In this document: piece after piece, positions 8,459 through 18,576 of the stretch
Numbering within the stretch: the first letter of the stretch is position 1
Layout of the letters: each line of letters begins with the position of its first letter
NCBI GenBank assembly: GCA_903848645.1
Contig: CAINGU010000087.1
Span: 1-64,000 of the forward strand
Direction of reading: 5' to 3'
DNA: 64,000 nt
From: an uncultured cyanobacterium
GTDB taxonomy: Bacteria; Cyanobacteriota; Cyanobacteriia; Cyanobacteriales; Nostocaceae
The notes under the pieces: model-generated
What the model was told of the DNA's origin: nothing
The model's input: the letters and a program-made list of their open reading frames with translations, nothing else
Database searches by the model: none
Translations under genes and position numbers: made by a program

Positions 8459-8986
8459 ATGCAAACTTCTGTATTTGATAGTTTTTCCCGACAAATCAGT
8501 GTGACAGCAATTACGGGATATCAAAGATACATTTCCCCCCACAAAGGGTTTAGGTGCGCCCACCGGGTGTTACATGGAGGAGAATCTTGTTCTGGGTATG
8601 TAAAACGACAAATTGCTGAACATGGATTAAAAGCTGCTTTTGTCAAGTCGCAACAAAGATTTCAAGCTTGCAAACAAGCTAATCAAATTTTGCGATCGCA
8701 AATTGAAACCCCGGAATTACCAGAAGAAAATGAAGAAACAGAAATACCAAATACTAAAACAGCACCCATAAAAACTCCTCAAAAGTCCTCATTGTTCAAT
8801 AATGATGGGATTAACTGTATTGATTGTGCAGATTTGAGTTGTAATTGTGCTGAATTATTAAATATAGTTCCCGATTGCAGTTTAGCTGATTGTAGCCTTC
8901 CTGATTTTGCTGCTGCTGATTGTAGTTCCCTGGATTGTGGTGCTGCTGATTGCAGTTCTCTAGATTGTGGAGGATGTAGTTGGTAA
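8459..8986 (+). CDS. YidD-like membrane protein insertion factor with Cys-rich tail
   Basis: Residues about 15-70 carry the YidD (DUF37) signature: GYQRYISPHKG, then C-x-H-x6-GGxSCSGYVKRQI, near the usual Y-Q-x-x-x-S-P and C-x-x-Y-x-x-x-A blocks. YidD assists YidC in inserting membrane proteins. Typical YidD is about 70-90 residues; this one has 175, adding a linker and a C-terminal tail with about 16 cysteines, many in DCSSLDCG-type repeats, which could bind metal or form disulfides. It follows the small membrane peptide at 8263 by 19 bp. Confidence 0.78.
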   Translation: MQTSVFDSFSRQISVTAITGYQRYISPHKGFRCAHRVLHGGESCSGYVKRQIAEHGLKAAFVKSQQRFQACKQANQILRSQIETPELPEENEETEIPNTKTAPIKTPQKSSLFNNDGINCIDCADLSCNCAELLNIVPDCSLADCSLPDFAAADCSSLDCGAADCSSLDCGGCSW

Positions 8987-9069
8987 GTAAATTTAAAATT
9001 AAAAACAGAAAATTAAAAATTAATAAATTCCAAAATTAACCAGGTTTTTCTTCTACTCCCTTTCCAGTC

Positions 9070-9176
9070 TACAGCACTTTCCGGTGTTATGAGGTACATA
9101 TATAGCGGGCAAGATGCCCGCACTACAAGAGGTTCATAATTCAAGTTTGTACCTCATTAGAGCGAAATCTGCTGTA
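9070..9176 (-). repeat. 107-bp palindromic dispersed element, copy 3
   Basis: Opposite orientation to the copy at 1669: begins TACAGCACTTTCCGGTGTTA and ends AGCGAAATCTGCTGTA, with the same inner GAGGTACA/TGTACCTC arms and GCGGGC hairpin. Confidence 0.85.
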
Positions 9177-9209
9177 AGAGGTTGTTTGAAAAGTCTAATT
9201 TATTACTTG

Positions 9210-9335
9210 CAAGGGCGACTAGAAGTCGCGGCTACACAGACGAAACCCACCTTCGTGGGTTCAAAAACCTTGATTTTTCATTAGTCCACGCAGGTGGACT
9301 TTGTTTGTGTAGTCGCGATTTATAATCGCCGGAAA
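9210..9335. repeat. Long composite palindromic repeat
   Basis: Outer arms GGCGACTAGAAGTCGCGGCTA and TAGTCGCGATTTATAATCGCC with nested hairpins ACCCACCTTCGTGGGTT and GTCCACGCAGGTGGAC. This resembles a common cyanobacterial repeat of the 'GCGACT...AGTCGC' type; it has no coding potential and could fold into a cruciform or a long RNA hairpin. Confidence 0.65.
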
Positions 9336-9403
9336 CTTTTCAAACATCCTCTAAGATTACCTATCTTCTTTCTTGTTTCTTATTCTGACTCCTGACTCCT
9401 AAA

Positions 9404-10231
9404 CTACTTATCTTCCTGCATACTTCTCACAATTTTTGTGACAATTTTTCTAGGAATAAATCTCACACATTTTGCCATAAATTTATTCATAAAACCAGGA
9501 ATAACAATTGTTTTTCCTTGAATTAAAGCATCATAACCAATTTGGGCTACAGTTTCCGCATCCATCATCTTTTTACCCTTCAGCAGTTTAGAATCTGCCA
9601 TTCCGGTTCTTTCATGAAATGCGGATGTAGTTGAACCTGGACAAAGAACAGTTACGGTTATACCTGTACCTTCTAATTCATTAGCAATAGCTTCTGAAAA
9701 AGATAAAATATAAGCTTTAGTTGCAAAATAAACCGCCATTAAAGGACCTGGTTGAAAAGCAGCAGCAGAAGAAACATTGAGAATTTTACCATGACGTTTT
9801 TTAACCATTTCTCTGAGAAATAACTTGGTTAAATGAGTCAAACAAACCAAATTTACCTGCAACATTTCTAGTTCAGTATTGAGGTTAGTTTCATAAAATA
9901 ACCCATGATTACCAAAACCGGCATTATTGACTAAAATATCAACGTTGATGCCAGCTTGTTGCAACTCTGTAAAAATTTCTTGAGGAGATGTGGATATAGA
10001 TAAATCTTTAACAATAGGCTTGACAAAAATTCCAAACTCTTCTTCAAATTCAGCAGCTATTATTTTAAGTTTTTCTCCCATCCTATCTACCAAGACAAGA
10101 TTGTAATTCTCATGAGCAAAAATCCGGGCTAACTCATAACCAATACCACTAGCTGAACCCGTAATTAAAACAGTTTCTCGACATTTTACGTTCATTTGAA
10201 AAAAGTGGGTTTGTATTAACAAAATAGGCAC
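9404..10231 (-). CDS. Short-chain dehydrogenase/reductase at the hetN position (no RGSGR motif)
   Basis: Classical SDR: cofactor motif TGSASGIG near residue 25, NNAG, catalytic Ser in NVSSAAA and Y-x3-K in YFATK. In Anabaena PCC 7120 the gene after hglB/hetM is hetN, whose ERGSGR segment contains the RGSGR peptide that inhibits heterocyst formation. Here the matching segment reads VKKRHGKILNVSS, so the peptide is absent, and the protein resembles the DltE/YdfG-type SDRs more than HetN. It begins 21 bp after hglB, so it is probably the last gene of the HGL operon and may reduce a keto group of the HGL chain. The listed start is GTG; an internal ATG at about 10195 is equally possible. Confidence 0.8.
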   Translation of the reverse strand: MPILLIQTHFFQMNVKCRETVLITGSASGIGYELARIFAHENYNLVLVDRMGEKLKIIAAEFEEEFGIFVKPIVKDLSISTSPQEIFTELQQAGINVDILVNNAGFGNHGLFYETNLNTELEMLQVNLVCLTHLTKLFLREMVKKRHGKILNVSSAAAFQPGPLMAVYFATKAYILSFSEAIANELEGTGITVTVLCPGSTTSAFHERTGMADSKLLKGKKMMDAETVAQIGYDALIQGKTIVIPGFMNKFMAKCVRFIPRKIVTKIVRSMQEDK

Positions 10232-10252
10232 GGATAAACCGTGCCAAAACCA

Positions 10253-11767
10253 TTAGACAAGAGTTAAGAAACCAGTTTGCACTAAATAAGATGTGTAAGT
10301 CATCAACAATTGAGAATCAATAGGAGGACAAACAATAGAACTGCCTTTGAGTGCTTCTAGAGTTTCTTGACAACTAATAATTGGTCTTCTCGCTTGTAAA
10401 TACAAATCAGGAATGGTGATTTGTTCATCAGACCAACGTTCTAGCAAAAATGGCCGCAAAGTATATAAAGGATTGTCTTGAGATGTGACATTATTAATTA
10501 ACTCTGCTTGCCATTCTTCGTAGGGAATCATCTTCAATGAAAATCCGAAAGAACGCACCCAATCAACTAAAGATTTTAAGGAAGCAGGTTGAGGATGTTG
10601 TAAATGGAAAGCCTTACCTACAGATGTTTCTTGTCGAGAAAGATAAACAACAGATTTGCTAACATAATCAACAGGAGACATATCTAGCATATAATCTACA
10701 TCAGGGAAAGACCCCATTTGTAGACAACCTTTAATCATCAAATTGATAAAGTCATGGGTATTACAAATCCCAGTTTTGCTATCTCCAGAAATTAAAGGGG
10801 GTCTGTGAATTGTGATAGGTAATCCTCGACTACCAGCAATTTTTACTAATTTTTCTGCTACCCATTTAGTTTGGGAATAACCGAGAAAAATACCTTCCCA
10901 GTCATGAAAATTATCATCTTCTTTAACTAACTTACCAGCATAGGCAGTGGATTCAAAAACAGCCACACTAGAAACATAATGAACTGGTTTAACTTTAGTT
11001 TGACAAGCTAAACGCAAAACTTCCTGTGTACCCAAAACATTGGCTGTTTTTAATGCTGAATAAGGATAAACATAATTCAGCAAAGCTGCACTATGATAAA
11101 TAGTATCAATATTAGCAGCTAGATTTTCAAATTGTTCTGCGTTAATACCTAAATGTGGCTGGGCTAAATCACCAATAATGGGAATAATTCTGCCACTATA
11201 ATGATCTTGCCAAATGCCATATTGTTGCAAATTATTTTCTAATTTGCTTTTACCTTCTTCCACATTACTAGCACGGACTAAGCAATAAAGAGTTGCTTCA
11301 GATACTTCTAGTAATTCCTTGATAATGAAAGCGCCTAAATAACCAGTTCCCCCGGTTAAAAAGATATTTTTAGGGTGAGTAACAGAAACAGCAGTACCTA
11401 TGGGCTGAATAGTGGGGTCAAGGACAGCTTCCGCACCTAAATCTAGAAAAGGAAGAGCAAGATTAACACTAGAATTTGTGCCTGAAGCTGTATCTTTTAC
11501 TTGAGAATCATCACTTGATTCGTCTGCTAATCGCTGAGAAAGGGCAGCAATATTGGGATAATGCCAAAGTAAAATAGGAGAGGGTTTAAATCCTAGTAAT
11601 TCTTCTAATTTACTAATGATCATCATGGCTTGAGCAGAATCCAAACCATAATTTTCTAAATTTTCGTCAACATCAATTTCTGCGGTTTCGACTCCGACAA
11701 CTTCCGCAAGATGAGAAACTAGAAATGCTTGAATACTTTCAGCAGTATAAGACTGTTTTAAACTCAT
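10253..11767 (-). CDS. hglB: HglB/HetM: ACP-thioester reductase releasing the HGL acyl chain
   Basis: Two domains: an N-terminal acyl carrier protein with GLDSAQAM (phosphopantetheine Ser44) and, from about residue 133, a NAD(P)H-dependent thioester reductase with GGTGYLG at 139-145, the SDR-like Y-x3-K in [11 protein letters not shown] and terminal helical region. It should release the finished long-chain acyl group reductively as an aldehyde or alcohol. The length (504) matches HetM of Anabaena PCC 7120 (about 506). It overlaps no gene but sits 2 bp after the PfaD-type gene, indicating tight coupling. In the literature the gene is named both hetM and hglB. Confidence 0.92.
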   Translation of the reverse strand: MSLKQSYTAESIQAFLVSHLAEVVGVETAEIDVDENLENYGLDSAQAMMIISKLEELLGFKPSPILLWHYPNIAALSQRLADESSDDSQVKDTASGTNSSVNLALPFLDLGAEAVLDPTIQPIGTAVSVTHPKNIFLTGGTGYLGAFIIKELLEVSEATLYCLVRASNVEEGKSKLENNLQQYGIWQDHYSGRIIPIIGDLAQPHLGINAEQFENLAANIDTIYHSAALLNYVYPYSALKTANVLGTQEVLRLACQTKVKPVHYVSSVAVFESTAYAGKLVKEDDNFHDWEGIFLGYSQTKWVAEKLVKIAGSRGLPITIHRPPLISGDSKTGICNTHDFINLMIKGCLQMGSFPDVDYMLDMSPVDYVSKSVVYLSRQETSVGKAFHLQHPQPASLKSLVDWVRSFGFSLKMIPYEEWQAELINNVTSQDNPLYTLRPFLLERWSDEQITIPDLYLQARRPIISCQETLEALKGSSIVCPPIDSQLLMTYTSYLVQTGFLTLV

Positions 11768-11769
11768 TT

Positions 11770-13437
11770 TTACTTCTCCAATGTAGAAGGAATTGGCTGA
11801 TATTGACTGTAATAAGCAGGCATTTGTAAACCCTGCATTTTTAAACTGTGACTACGATATAAAAATGCTGCCCCTTTCATAATTTGGTCAGCAACATCAA
11901 CAACATGACGCTGATTAGGTTCTGACAAATAAGAACCACGTACCCAGTCATTAAAGCCACCCATAGCTGGACCGCACCAAATTTGATAATCAACTTCCCG
12001 ACCTTTTTCACCAGTGCTAGACCAACGAGAGGATAATCCTAAATACCAGCGAAAGATTACAGCCATTTTCAATTTAGGATTGTTAACTGCTTTACCCAAT
12101 TTTTCAGGATTCTTTTGGGATAAATAAGCCGCTGCACTTTCCCAGACTTCCGCAAGACTTTTACGGAAAATTTGTTTTTCTAACTTATCTTTTTCTGCTT
12201 GAGGAATCTGTTCAATAGAGTCGTAAGTGCGATATAGTTCATACAATTTTTGCGCTCGCATAGGGAACATTGTCCCCCGTTTGAGAACTTGTAATTTCAC
12301 TCCCATTTCAAACATATCGGCTGCGGGAGCCATAATCATATCTGCCATTTCTGCTTGTGCTAATAACTTTTTAGTATGTTCACAAGCACCAGATTCCACA
12401 CAAGATTGATTAATTGAACCAGTCATTATATAAGCAGCACCCATCATAAAACCAGCTAAAGCTGATTCTGGTGTACCAATGCCTCCAGCCACTCCCACTC
12501 TAATAGGAACTGAGTAATTATATTGGGCTTGAATTTCATCTCTGAGGGCAATAATTGAAGGTAATAAACATACTAAAGGACGATTATCTGTATGACCACC
12601 AGAATCAGCTTCAACGGTAATATCATCAGCCATTGGCACTTGTCTTGCCAAATTAGCTTGTAATTCTGTAATTAGTCCTTGCTGAAGTAATTCTTTGAGG
12701 ATTCTTTCTGGTGCTGGTTGCAAAAATTTAGTTGCTACTTCCCGACGAGAAACTTTAGCAATGACTTTATTTCTGATATCAATTTGATTAGCTGCATTCA
12801 ATCTTAACCCAGCAACTCGATAATAAACGATGTTAGGAGTTAAGTCTAAAAATGCTGATGCTTCTACAGTTCTGACACCATATTTAAGATATAAATCTAC
12901 AGCCCGGCGTTCAATAGCTGGTTCGTTCGGACTGTGAATTAAATTAAAAGCGTAGGGTCCATTAGGTAAGGCTTGTTGAATAGTATTAATCGCAGTTTCT
13001 AACCTTTCTGGAAGTAAACCACCTGCACCAAAGGAACTTAAAATTTTCTCTTTTCCTAGAGCAATTACCATTTCTTCGGAAGCAATACCCCCAGCCATTG
13101 CTCCGGTCACATAGGCGTATTTTACACCATAAGCCGCGAGAAAACTAGGGTCGCCAAGTTGTTGTAAACGTAGGGGTGGAAGTGAAATTAAAAGTTCTGC
13201 TTGTCCAGATGAAACATTATCACTAGGTGCTAAATAACCATCATTAGTAGCACCAATTCTCCCTGCTATTTTAATAATATGACAAGGTTGATCTAATGTT
13301 AATAGTTTATCTTTGATGGCAGTTTTTTCAAAGCTAACACAATCTAATGAACCTTTCCAAATTTGGTGTTGATGATTGCAGGTGAAAAAACCAAGTCCAT
13401 TATCATGTTTATTTAGTACCGTCTCGATTGTTGTCAC
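11770..13437 (-). CDS. PfaD-family trans-acting enoyl reductase of the HGL synthase
   Basis: FMN-dependent TIM-barrel protein of the nitropropane-dioxygenase/PfaD type: [36 protein letters not shown] and the FMN-phosphate segment [16 protein letters not shown]. In PUFA and HGL synthases this protein reduces enoyl-ACP intermediates in trans, consistent with a saturated HGL chain. 555 residues is normal for PfaD. The gene lies between the CLF-AT gene and hglB; a 450-bp gap upstream suggests a second promoter. In Anabaena this position is occupied by a gene of the hglC/hglA group; I am not certain of the exact symbol. Confidence 0.87.
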   Translation of the reverse strand: MTTIETVLNKHDNGLGFFTCNHQHQIWKGSLDCVSFEKTAIKDKLLTLDQPCHIIKIAGRIGATNDGYLAPSDNVSSGQAELLISLPPLRLQQLGDPSFLAAYGVKYAYVTGAMAGGIASEEMVIALGKEKILSSFGAGGLLPERLETAINTIQQALPNGPYAFNLIHSPNEPAIERRAVDLYLKYGVRTVEASAFLDLTPNIVYYRVAGLRLNAANQIDIRNKVIAKVSRREVATKFLQPAPERILKELLQQGLITELQANLARQVPMADDITVEADSGGHTDNRPLVCLLPSIIALRDEIQAQYNYSVPIRVGVAGGIGTPESALAGFMMGAAYIMTGSINQSCVESGACEHTKKLLAQAEMADMIMAPAADMFEMGVKLQVLKRGTMFPMRAQKLYELYRTYDSIEQIPQAEKDKLEKQIFRKSLAEVWESAAAYLSQKNPEKLGKAVNNPKLKMAVIFRWYLGLSSRWSSTGEKGREVDYQIWCGPAMGGFNDWVRGSYLSEPNQRHVVDVADQIMKGAAFLYRSHSLKMQGLQMPAYYSQYQPIPSTLEK

Positions 13438-13889
13438 GGTAGTTATTCCTCAAATAAAAAAGAAATTGAGACAATACCTTTGCCAATTTACAAAGGTCTA
13501 ATACTGGAGAGAAGCGGATAAAAATACACCAAATCTGTAAGCTTGTAGAAAATCTTGACCAATAAAATAGGCTCAGTTTTTTGCGATACCTTGGCCAATT
13601 TTGAAAGCTAAGTTAATGATACTAAAAGCATGAACTTCCTTTATGGCAGTATTAAAAGTGTACAGGCTTATAAAGTAACACTAATATATTGGTCATCTTG
13701 GACAACTTGGCAAAATTTCTGTAAGCGCTGAACTTGGTAAACGTATTGTGAAAATGAAATATTTTTCTGTTTTTCGCATTAATTAGTAAACGCGCGAAGA
13801 AGAATATTTTTGAATTAATCAATTAGCATTTATGTAGGTTGGATTACAAGATATATAATCCAACACTGTTCCAACCTACGATAATACTA
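13438..13889. other. Intergenic gap inside the HGL operon
   Basis: 452 bp between the PfaD-type gene and the CLF-AT gene. AT-rich, no coding frame. A repeated element is visible: TGCCAATTTACAAAG at about 13482 and TGGCCAATTTTGAAAG at about 13592 share a core, and there is a palindromic repeat at 13834-13879. It could contain a promoter for the three distal genes. Confidence 0.5.
13834..13879. repeat. REP-type palindrome (GTAGGTTGGATT...CCAACCTAC)
   Basis: GTAGGTTGGATTACAAG...CTTGTAATCC-like arms around ATATATAATCC, ending CCAACCTAC. Related palindromes with a GTAGGTTGGGTT core lie at about 18767-18796 and 26146-26174, all within the HGL island. Confidence 0.65.
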
Positions 13890-16800
13890 TTATTTTTCTT
13901 CGTTTAGTAGGTTTTGAGCGCAAGCTAGTTGTAATTGAATGATTTCGCTCATTTGTTGACTAAAATCTTGTCTAGCTGCTAAGAAACTTGTGTGTGTTTT
14001 AGTTAATTTGGCAGTGTTGTTACTCAGGTTTTGATACTGAGCAATTTTTAAATCATTCATGCTAATTTTTCCACTAGATTCTTGATTTATGTTTTGCTTA
14101 ATGATTTTTGTTGACTCAAAGAATTTTAGTTTCTTTGACAATTCCAAACCGTTCTCCATGATAGTTTTCATGGTATTTTTTTGTAGTTTGGGTTGGGGTT
14201 TGGGGTAAATTTCTGTGGGTGCTATTTTCTCCGATATCTGTAGGGAATTGATGATTTTATACTCTTGATGAGTAGGAATTGTTTGCTTTTGGTTATTAGC
14301 AAAAATTTGGCGATTTTCTGCATTCAAAATTGCAGAAGTCATGGAATTACCACCTAATGTAACTTTCCTCAGTGCAGCTTTTTTCTGTTGGGTGTTTTCT
14401 GAGGATAGGTTATACAAAGGAGAGAGATTCAAATTTACTTGGTGACTCAATAGTTTTGCTAATGCTTTAATTAGGGAACTATGGTCATCTGTACCACGTC
14501 GGTTTAGGGATACGGTTAGATGTTCTTGATTACCCAGATTTTTATCTATCCAGCGTGAACAAATACCACCAGCACCGGCTTCAATAAAGATTTTTGCTCC
14601 GTCACCATAGACGCGATTAACTAAGCGGGGAAAGTCGAGTTGTTGACATAATCCTGTAGCAATATTGTGAGCAATTTGGTTGCTTTCAATTTCAATTGAT
14701 TGATATTCAGCAGCGGAGTAAAACTTGATTCCGGGGATTTTTTGCGCTGGTAAAGTGTATAATGTTTCCAGTTCTTGAGACTCTGATTGCATTGCTTGAC
14801 AATGAATCACATGATCAAAAGGAGCAGGAAAAGAATTACAACCCAGGTTTTTAATTACTCGTTCACAAGCTGCTGGTTCTCCGGCAATTAATACTTCTTC
14901 TGGGGTATTAATCTGTGTTAGGTAAACACGGGTTTCATTTTTTAAACATTCTCTAACTTGGGCTGGAGTAGCCATGAGAACGTAGTTAGCCCATAACTTA
15001 TTCTCTGGAATTGTGTCAGTTTTTGGTAGTCCCCAATATTCACGAACAGCATTTTTGGGACCTGATAATCTATCTCCAAATAAAGCTGATGAATTAAAGG
15101 TATGACTAACTTCATAAAAATTGCTCCATACTCCTTGAGCAACCATCATGCTAGTTTCACCTAAACTATATCCGAAAATATATTTAGGTTTAATTTGAAA
15201 ATCTTCGGTGATAATTGTGGAGATTAATCTGGTAAAAAGCACTTCTGCTTCAAACATTGCTAAGGAATCATCCAACAATTTCTTTTCTAAGGTTTCCAAT
15301 TGTCGAGTTGACAATTTACTCAAACTTCTCGGAAATACCAATTTTTCAACATCGGCTGCTCGTTCGTCAAGACTTTTGATAATGACATCATCTAAGACTT
15401 TAGGAAATAACCGGAAAAGACTCCGACCAATTCCTAAATAAGTATTAACAGCAGCGGGATAAACATAGGCAATTTCTCCATTTTTACCCAGGGGTTTGGG
15501 TGTAAAATAACTACCTATGGGAGTCTGCCAATCTTTGCCATTTGCAAAGGCATTAGTTACACCTTTTTTGGCAGAATTAATTTCTTTGATTAATTCTTTT
15601 TGGTTGCGTCCAGTCAGAGATAAGGTATATTTGCTTTCAGAGTTTTGTTGAAATTTAACAAAGGTTTGACTAGCAAGGTCTTTTAAAGAATCAGCATTTT
15701 CAATTGTTGCTTGCAAATGATCCAACGCTGCTAATAAGCTAGATTGATCATCTGCTGCAATGGGTAATAAATGCAAAGGTCTGGATTCTAAATATGTGCT
15801 GGTACGTTCTGGTTGTTGGGTTTCTTCTGATAGGATGATATGGGCAAAAGAACCGTCACAACCAATACTATTAATTGCAGAAATTCTAGATTTGACCTCT
15901 TTTTGCAAAAACCAAGGTCTGGATTCCGTAGCAACATAGAAAGGACTTCCTTCCCATACTTGCGGTGTTTTAACACCAGACCAATTGGGAGTTCCAGGAA
16001 TATATCTGTGATAAATACTCAGCGCAGTTTTTATTAAACTGGCAATTCCAGACGCAACGAAGGTATGACCAATATTAGCCTTAACGCTACCTATAGCGCA
16101 GTGTAAACCATCTCCAACGGCAGGATAAGCTTGAAGGATACCGTTAATTTCGGCTTCGTCTTCTGCGGGAATACCACTAGCGCAGACTTCCAAATAATTA
16201 ACTTTTGTGGGTTCAATTCCGGCTTGTTGAAAAGCCTGTTGACAGACTTGGGTAATGGTATGGCTATCTACAGCCATTGAGGGAGATTGACCAATGCTAA
16301 TACCATCAATTACTGCATAGATACGTTGGTTATTTGCTAACGCCGTATCATGACGTTTAAGAACAACTGCACCTGCACCTTCTCCCACATTCCAACCATT
16401 GGCTTTTTCGTCAAAACTTAAAGTATTGACTCCTGTATTAATTGTCCCAAATTGACTTCGCAATAAGACATTTTCTACACCTCCGGCTAAGTCAACAGCA
16501 CCCACAACTACAGCTTCTACTTCATTAGTATCTAGCAGCATTTGCGCTAATTCTAAGGCTTTAAAAGCGGCTGTTTCCACAGCACTAATGGTAAAAGATG
16601 GACCAGAAAAATTCCATAAAGAGGAAATCCGACTAGCCATAATATTGGTAACATAACTCAGATATTCACTCAGTTCAACTTGATTGTGAATACTATCTTG
16701 AACAATGCCTTCTAGTTGATTGATTTTTTCTGGTGATAAGGCCATTTCTGCCCCATTCAAACCATCTTTAATTTGCCAAGATGAATTCCATCTTTGTTGG

Positions 16801-17204
16801 AGTTGATGTACAGATAATTCTGTATCTGCGGCGATAATTACCGCTACATTACTATTAGGTGAAAGTCCGGCATCTTTGAGGGCGTGGTCAGCAACTCTTA
16901 ATAATAAAAGTTGTTGAGCATTGATTTTTTCAACTTCATTAGGAGGAATTTTGTAAGCTAAAGTATCAACTTCAAAATTATAAATATACGCTCCTTGTGG
17001 GACTTTTCCAGCTTCTAAACCATACTCTCGCAGTAAAGTTTCTTGCTGATCAATACCATGCCATCTTGATTCTGGTAAGGCGACAAAATGCTGTTTTCCA
17101 TCATAGATACTGTTCTCAAATGCATCTAATTCTTGACATTCACCAAAAAAGGCATCCATTCCCACAATTGCCATTTTTGCAGTCTTATTTTGCTGAATAT
17201 TCAT
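13890..17204 (-). CDS. HGL synthase subunit: chain-length-factor-like KS plus acyltransferase
   Basis: 1104 residues. Residues about 10-460 form a ketosynthase fold, but the catalytic Cys is replaced by Glu210 (SAVETAAF where active KSs have DAACSS), and the first catalytic His is replaced (LEVCASG for the usual EAHGTG); NIGH is kept. This is a chain-length-factor/KS-beta pattern. Residues about 590-900 are an acyltransferase with GYSLGE (Ser680). The C-terminal ~150 residues are Gln/Lys-rich and without a domain I recognise. It starts 4 bp after the KS gene, so the two are translationally coupled and probably heterodimerise, like KS-CLF in PfaC. It probably corresponds to hglD (or hglC) of Anabaena. 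Confidence 0.86.
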   Translation of the reverse strand: MNIQQNKTAKMAIVGMDAFFGECQELDAFENSIYDGKQHFVALPESRWHGIDQQETLLREYGLEAGKVPQGAYIYNFEVDTLAYKIPPNEVEKINAQQLLLLRVADHALKDAGLSPNSNVAVIIAADTELSVHQLQQRWNSSWQIKDGLNGAEMALSPEKINQLEGIVQDSIHNQVELSEYLSYVTNIMASRISSLWNFSGPSFTISAVETAAFKALELAQMLLDTNEVEAVVVGAVDLAGGVENVLLRSQFGTINTGVNTLSFDEKANGWNVGEGAGAVVLKRHDTALANNQRIYAVIDGISIGQSPSMAVDSHTITQVCQQAFQQAGIEPTKVNYLEVCASGIPAEDEAEINGILQAYPAVGDGLHCAIGSVKANIGHTFVASGIASLIKTALSIYHRYIPGTPNWSGVKTPQVWEGSPFYVATESRPWFLQKEVKSRISAINSIGCDGSFAHIILSEETQQPERTSTYLESRPLHLLPIAADDQSSLLAALDHLQATIENADSLKDLASQTFVKFQQNSESKYTLSLTGRNQKELIKEINSAKKGVTNAFANGKDWQTPIGSYFTPKPLGKNGEIAYVYPAAVNTYLGIGRSLFRLFPKVLDDVIIKSLDERAADVEKLVFPRSLSKLSTRQLETLEKKLLDDSLAMFEAEVLFTRLISTIITEDFQIKPKYIFGYSLGETSMMVAQGVWSNFYEVSHTFNSSALFGDRLSGPKNAVREYWGLPKTDTIPENKLWANYVLMATPAQVRECLKNETRVYLTQINTPEEVLIAGEPAACERVIKNLGCNSFPAPFDHVIHCQAMQSESQELETLYTLPAQKIPGIKFYSAAEYQSIEIESNQIAHNIATGLCQQLDFPRLVNRVYGDGAKIFIEAGAGGICSRWIDKNLGNQEHLTVSLNRRGTDDHSSLIKALAKLLSHQVNLNLSPLYNLSSENTQQKKAALRKVTLGGNSMTSAILNAENRQIFANNQKQTIPTHQEYKIINSLQISEKIAPTEIYPKPQPKLQKNTMKTIMENGLELSKKLKFFESTKIIKQNINQESSGKISMNDLKIAQYQNLSNNTAKLTKTHTSFLAARQDFSQQMSEIIQLQLACAQNLLNEEK

Positions 17205-17208
17205 TTGC

Positions 17209-18576
17209 TTACTTCCCCTGTTCTAAAATGATATGAGAGTTTGTTCCACCAAAACCAAACGCACTTAAAGCTACTCTTTTAGTTTCTTGACTCGGCCATT
17301 TCGTAGGCGTTCTGACAATGTTTTTTGGAGAGACAACATTGTTTTCAGAACCTATGGGTTGAGTCACATGAATAGTTGGAGGAATAACCCCATGAGACAT
17401 ACTTAAAATTGTCTTGGTTATGCCTACCATGCCCGCAGCAACTAGTAAATGACCAACATTGGTTTTTGTTGAACCTACTAATGGTGCTGCTTTATATGGA
17501 CTAAAAAAGCCTTCAATTGAGTTACATTCGGTGGTATCTCCCAATAGAGTGCCGGTTGCATGACACTCTAAATAATCAATAGTTTGGGGGTTAAGTTCAG
17601 CCTCTGAATAAGCTCTTTGATATGCCAAAGTTTGCCCTTGAGGATTAGGACTAAGAAGATGTTTACCTTTACCATCATTAGATAAACCATTGCCGCAAAT
17701 TGTTGCCAGAATTTTGTCACCATCTCTAACAGCATCACTGTATCTTTTGAGCATTACCATTCCTATACCTTCGGAGGTAATTAACCCACGTGATGACTTA
17801 TCGAGAGGACGACTAATGCCATTATCTGGATATCCTTGAATACCAGAAAATAACATTCTGATAAACAACGGATCTGAACAACTAATTGCACCAGCTAACA
17901 TCAAATCAGCTTTGCCAGATTGCAAATAATGAGATGCTAATTTAATGGCATAAAATGATGATGAACAAGCAGCATCTATGGAGAAATGAGTTGCAGATAA
18001 AGAAAATGCCTTAGAAACTATAGCAGCAGGTAAACCGGAAACCATAGCATTATATGGAGAGACTTTTGTGGAGGTTAATGAACCTCCTAAACGAAAGTCT
18101 TTTTCCTGTAATAGTTGACCAAGTGCAGGTTCAATTGTTTGCTGATAAATAGGAGCAAATAATTGATTGGAAGCTTTGGTTGGTAATCCCAAAGTTCCTA
18201 AAATTACGCCACATTTTGCAAGTGCAGTTTGATTTCCCCAATAGCCACTTTGAACAATGGCTTGTTTGGCAGCGTACAATGACCATTTAAAGGTATTATC
18301 TAAGCTTTCTAGAAATGCCGGAGGTAAGTTATACTCGTTGGCATCAAATTTAAAGTCGCGGATAAATCCACCTTTTTGAAAGTAGAATTTTTCCGGTTTA
18401 CCTTTATTTGGATCGTAGAATATAGCGGGATCTATTCCCAAATCCGCTACAGTTATAGATGATGTTGAATCTTTTTCTTCGGTGAGATTCTGCCAAAATT
18501 CTTCAGGATTATTAGCATCGGGAAATAGGCAAGATAACCCGATGATTGCTATTTTTTCCACTTTTAAAATCCTCAT
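17209..18576 (-). CDS. HGL synthase subunit: active beta-ketoacyl synthase
   Basis: Stand-alone KS of 455 residues with an intact triad: Cys204 in IDAACSSSF, His in LECHATGTLLGD and His in KTNVGHLLVAAG. It should catalyse the decarboxylative condensations that extend the HGL chain. Just 4 bp separate its stop from the start of the CLF-AT gene, supporting a KS-alpha/KS-beta pair. The position corresponds to a gene of the hglG/hglF group in Anabaena, but I am unsure of the exact symbol. The 240-bp gap upstream holds repeat palindromes only. Confidence 0.88.
   Translation of the reverse strand: MRILKVEKIAIIGLSCLFPDANNPEEFWQNLTEEKDSTSSITVADLGIDPAIFYDPNKGKPEKFYFQKGGFIRDFKFDANEYNLPPAFLESLDNTFKWSLYAAKQAIVQSGYWGNQTALAKCGVILGTLGLPTKASNQLFAPIYQQTIEPALGQLLQEKDFRLGGSLTSTKVSPYNAMVSGLPAAIVSKAFSLSATHFSIDAACSSSFYAIKLASHYLQSGKADLMLAGAISCSDPLFIRMLFSGIQGYPDNGISRPLDKSSRGLITSEGIGMVMLKRYSDAVRDGDKILATICGNGLSNDGKGKHLLSPNPQGQTLAYQRAYSEAELNPQTIDYLECHATGTLLGDTTECNSIEGFFSPYKAAPLVGSTKTNVGHLLVAAGMVGITKTILSMSHGVIPPTIHVTQPIGSENNVVSPKNIVRTPTKWPSQETKRVALSAFGFGGTNSHIILEQGK

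Larger units (their letters stand above)
8987..9403. other. Repeat-filled intergenic region between convergent genes
   Basis: No gene. Holds copy 3 of the 107-bp element and a second, longer palindromic repeat, followed at about 9384-9403 by CTGACTC-type heptamers. Lies between the YidD-like gene (plus) and the SDR gene (minus); no hetI-like phosphopantetheinyl transferase is present here. Confidence 0.6.

Noticed and set aside
9404-10231. Naming the gene hetN
   Set aside because: Position fits, but the RGSGR motif is absent and the sequence resembles other SDR families.
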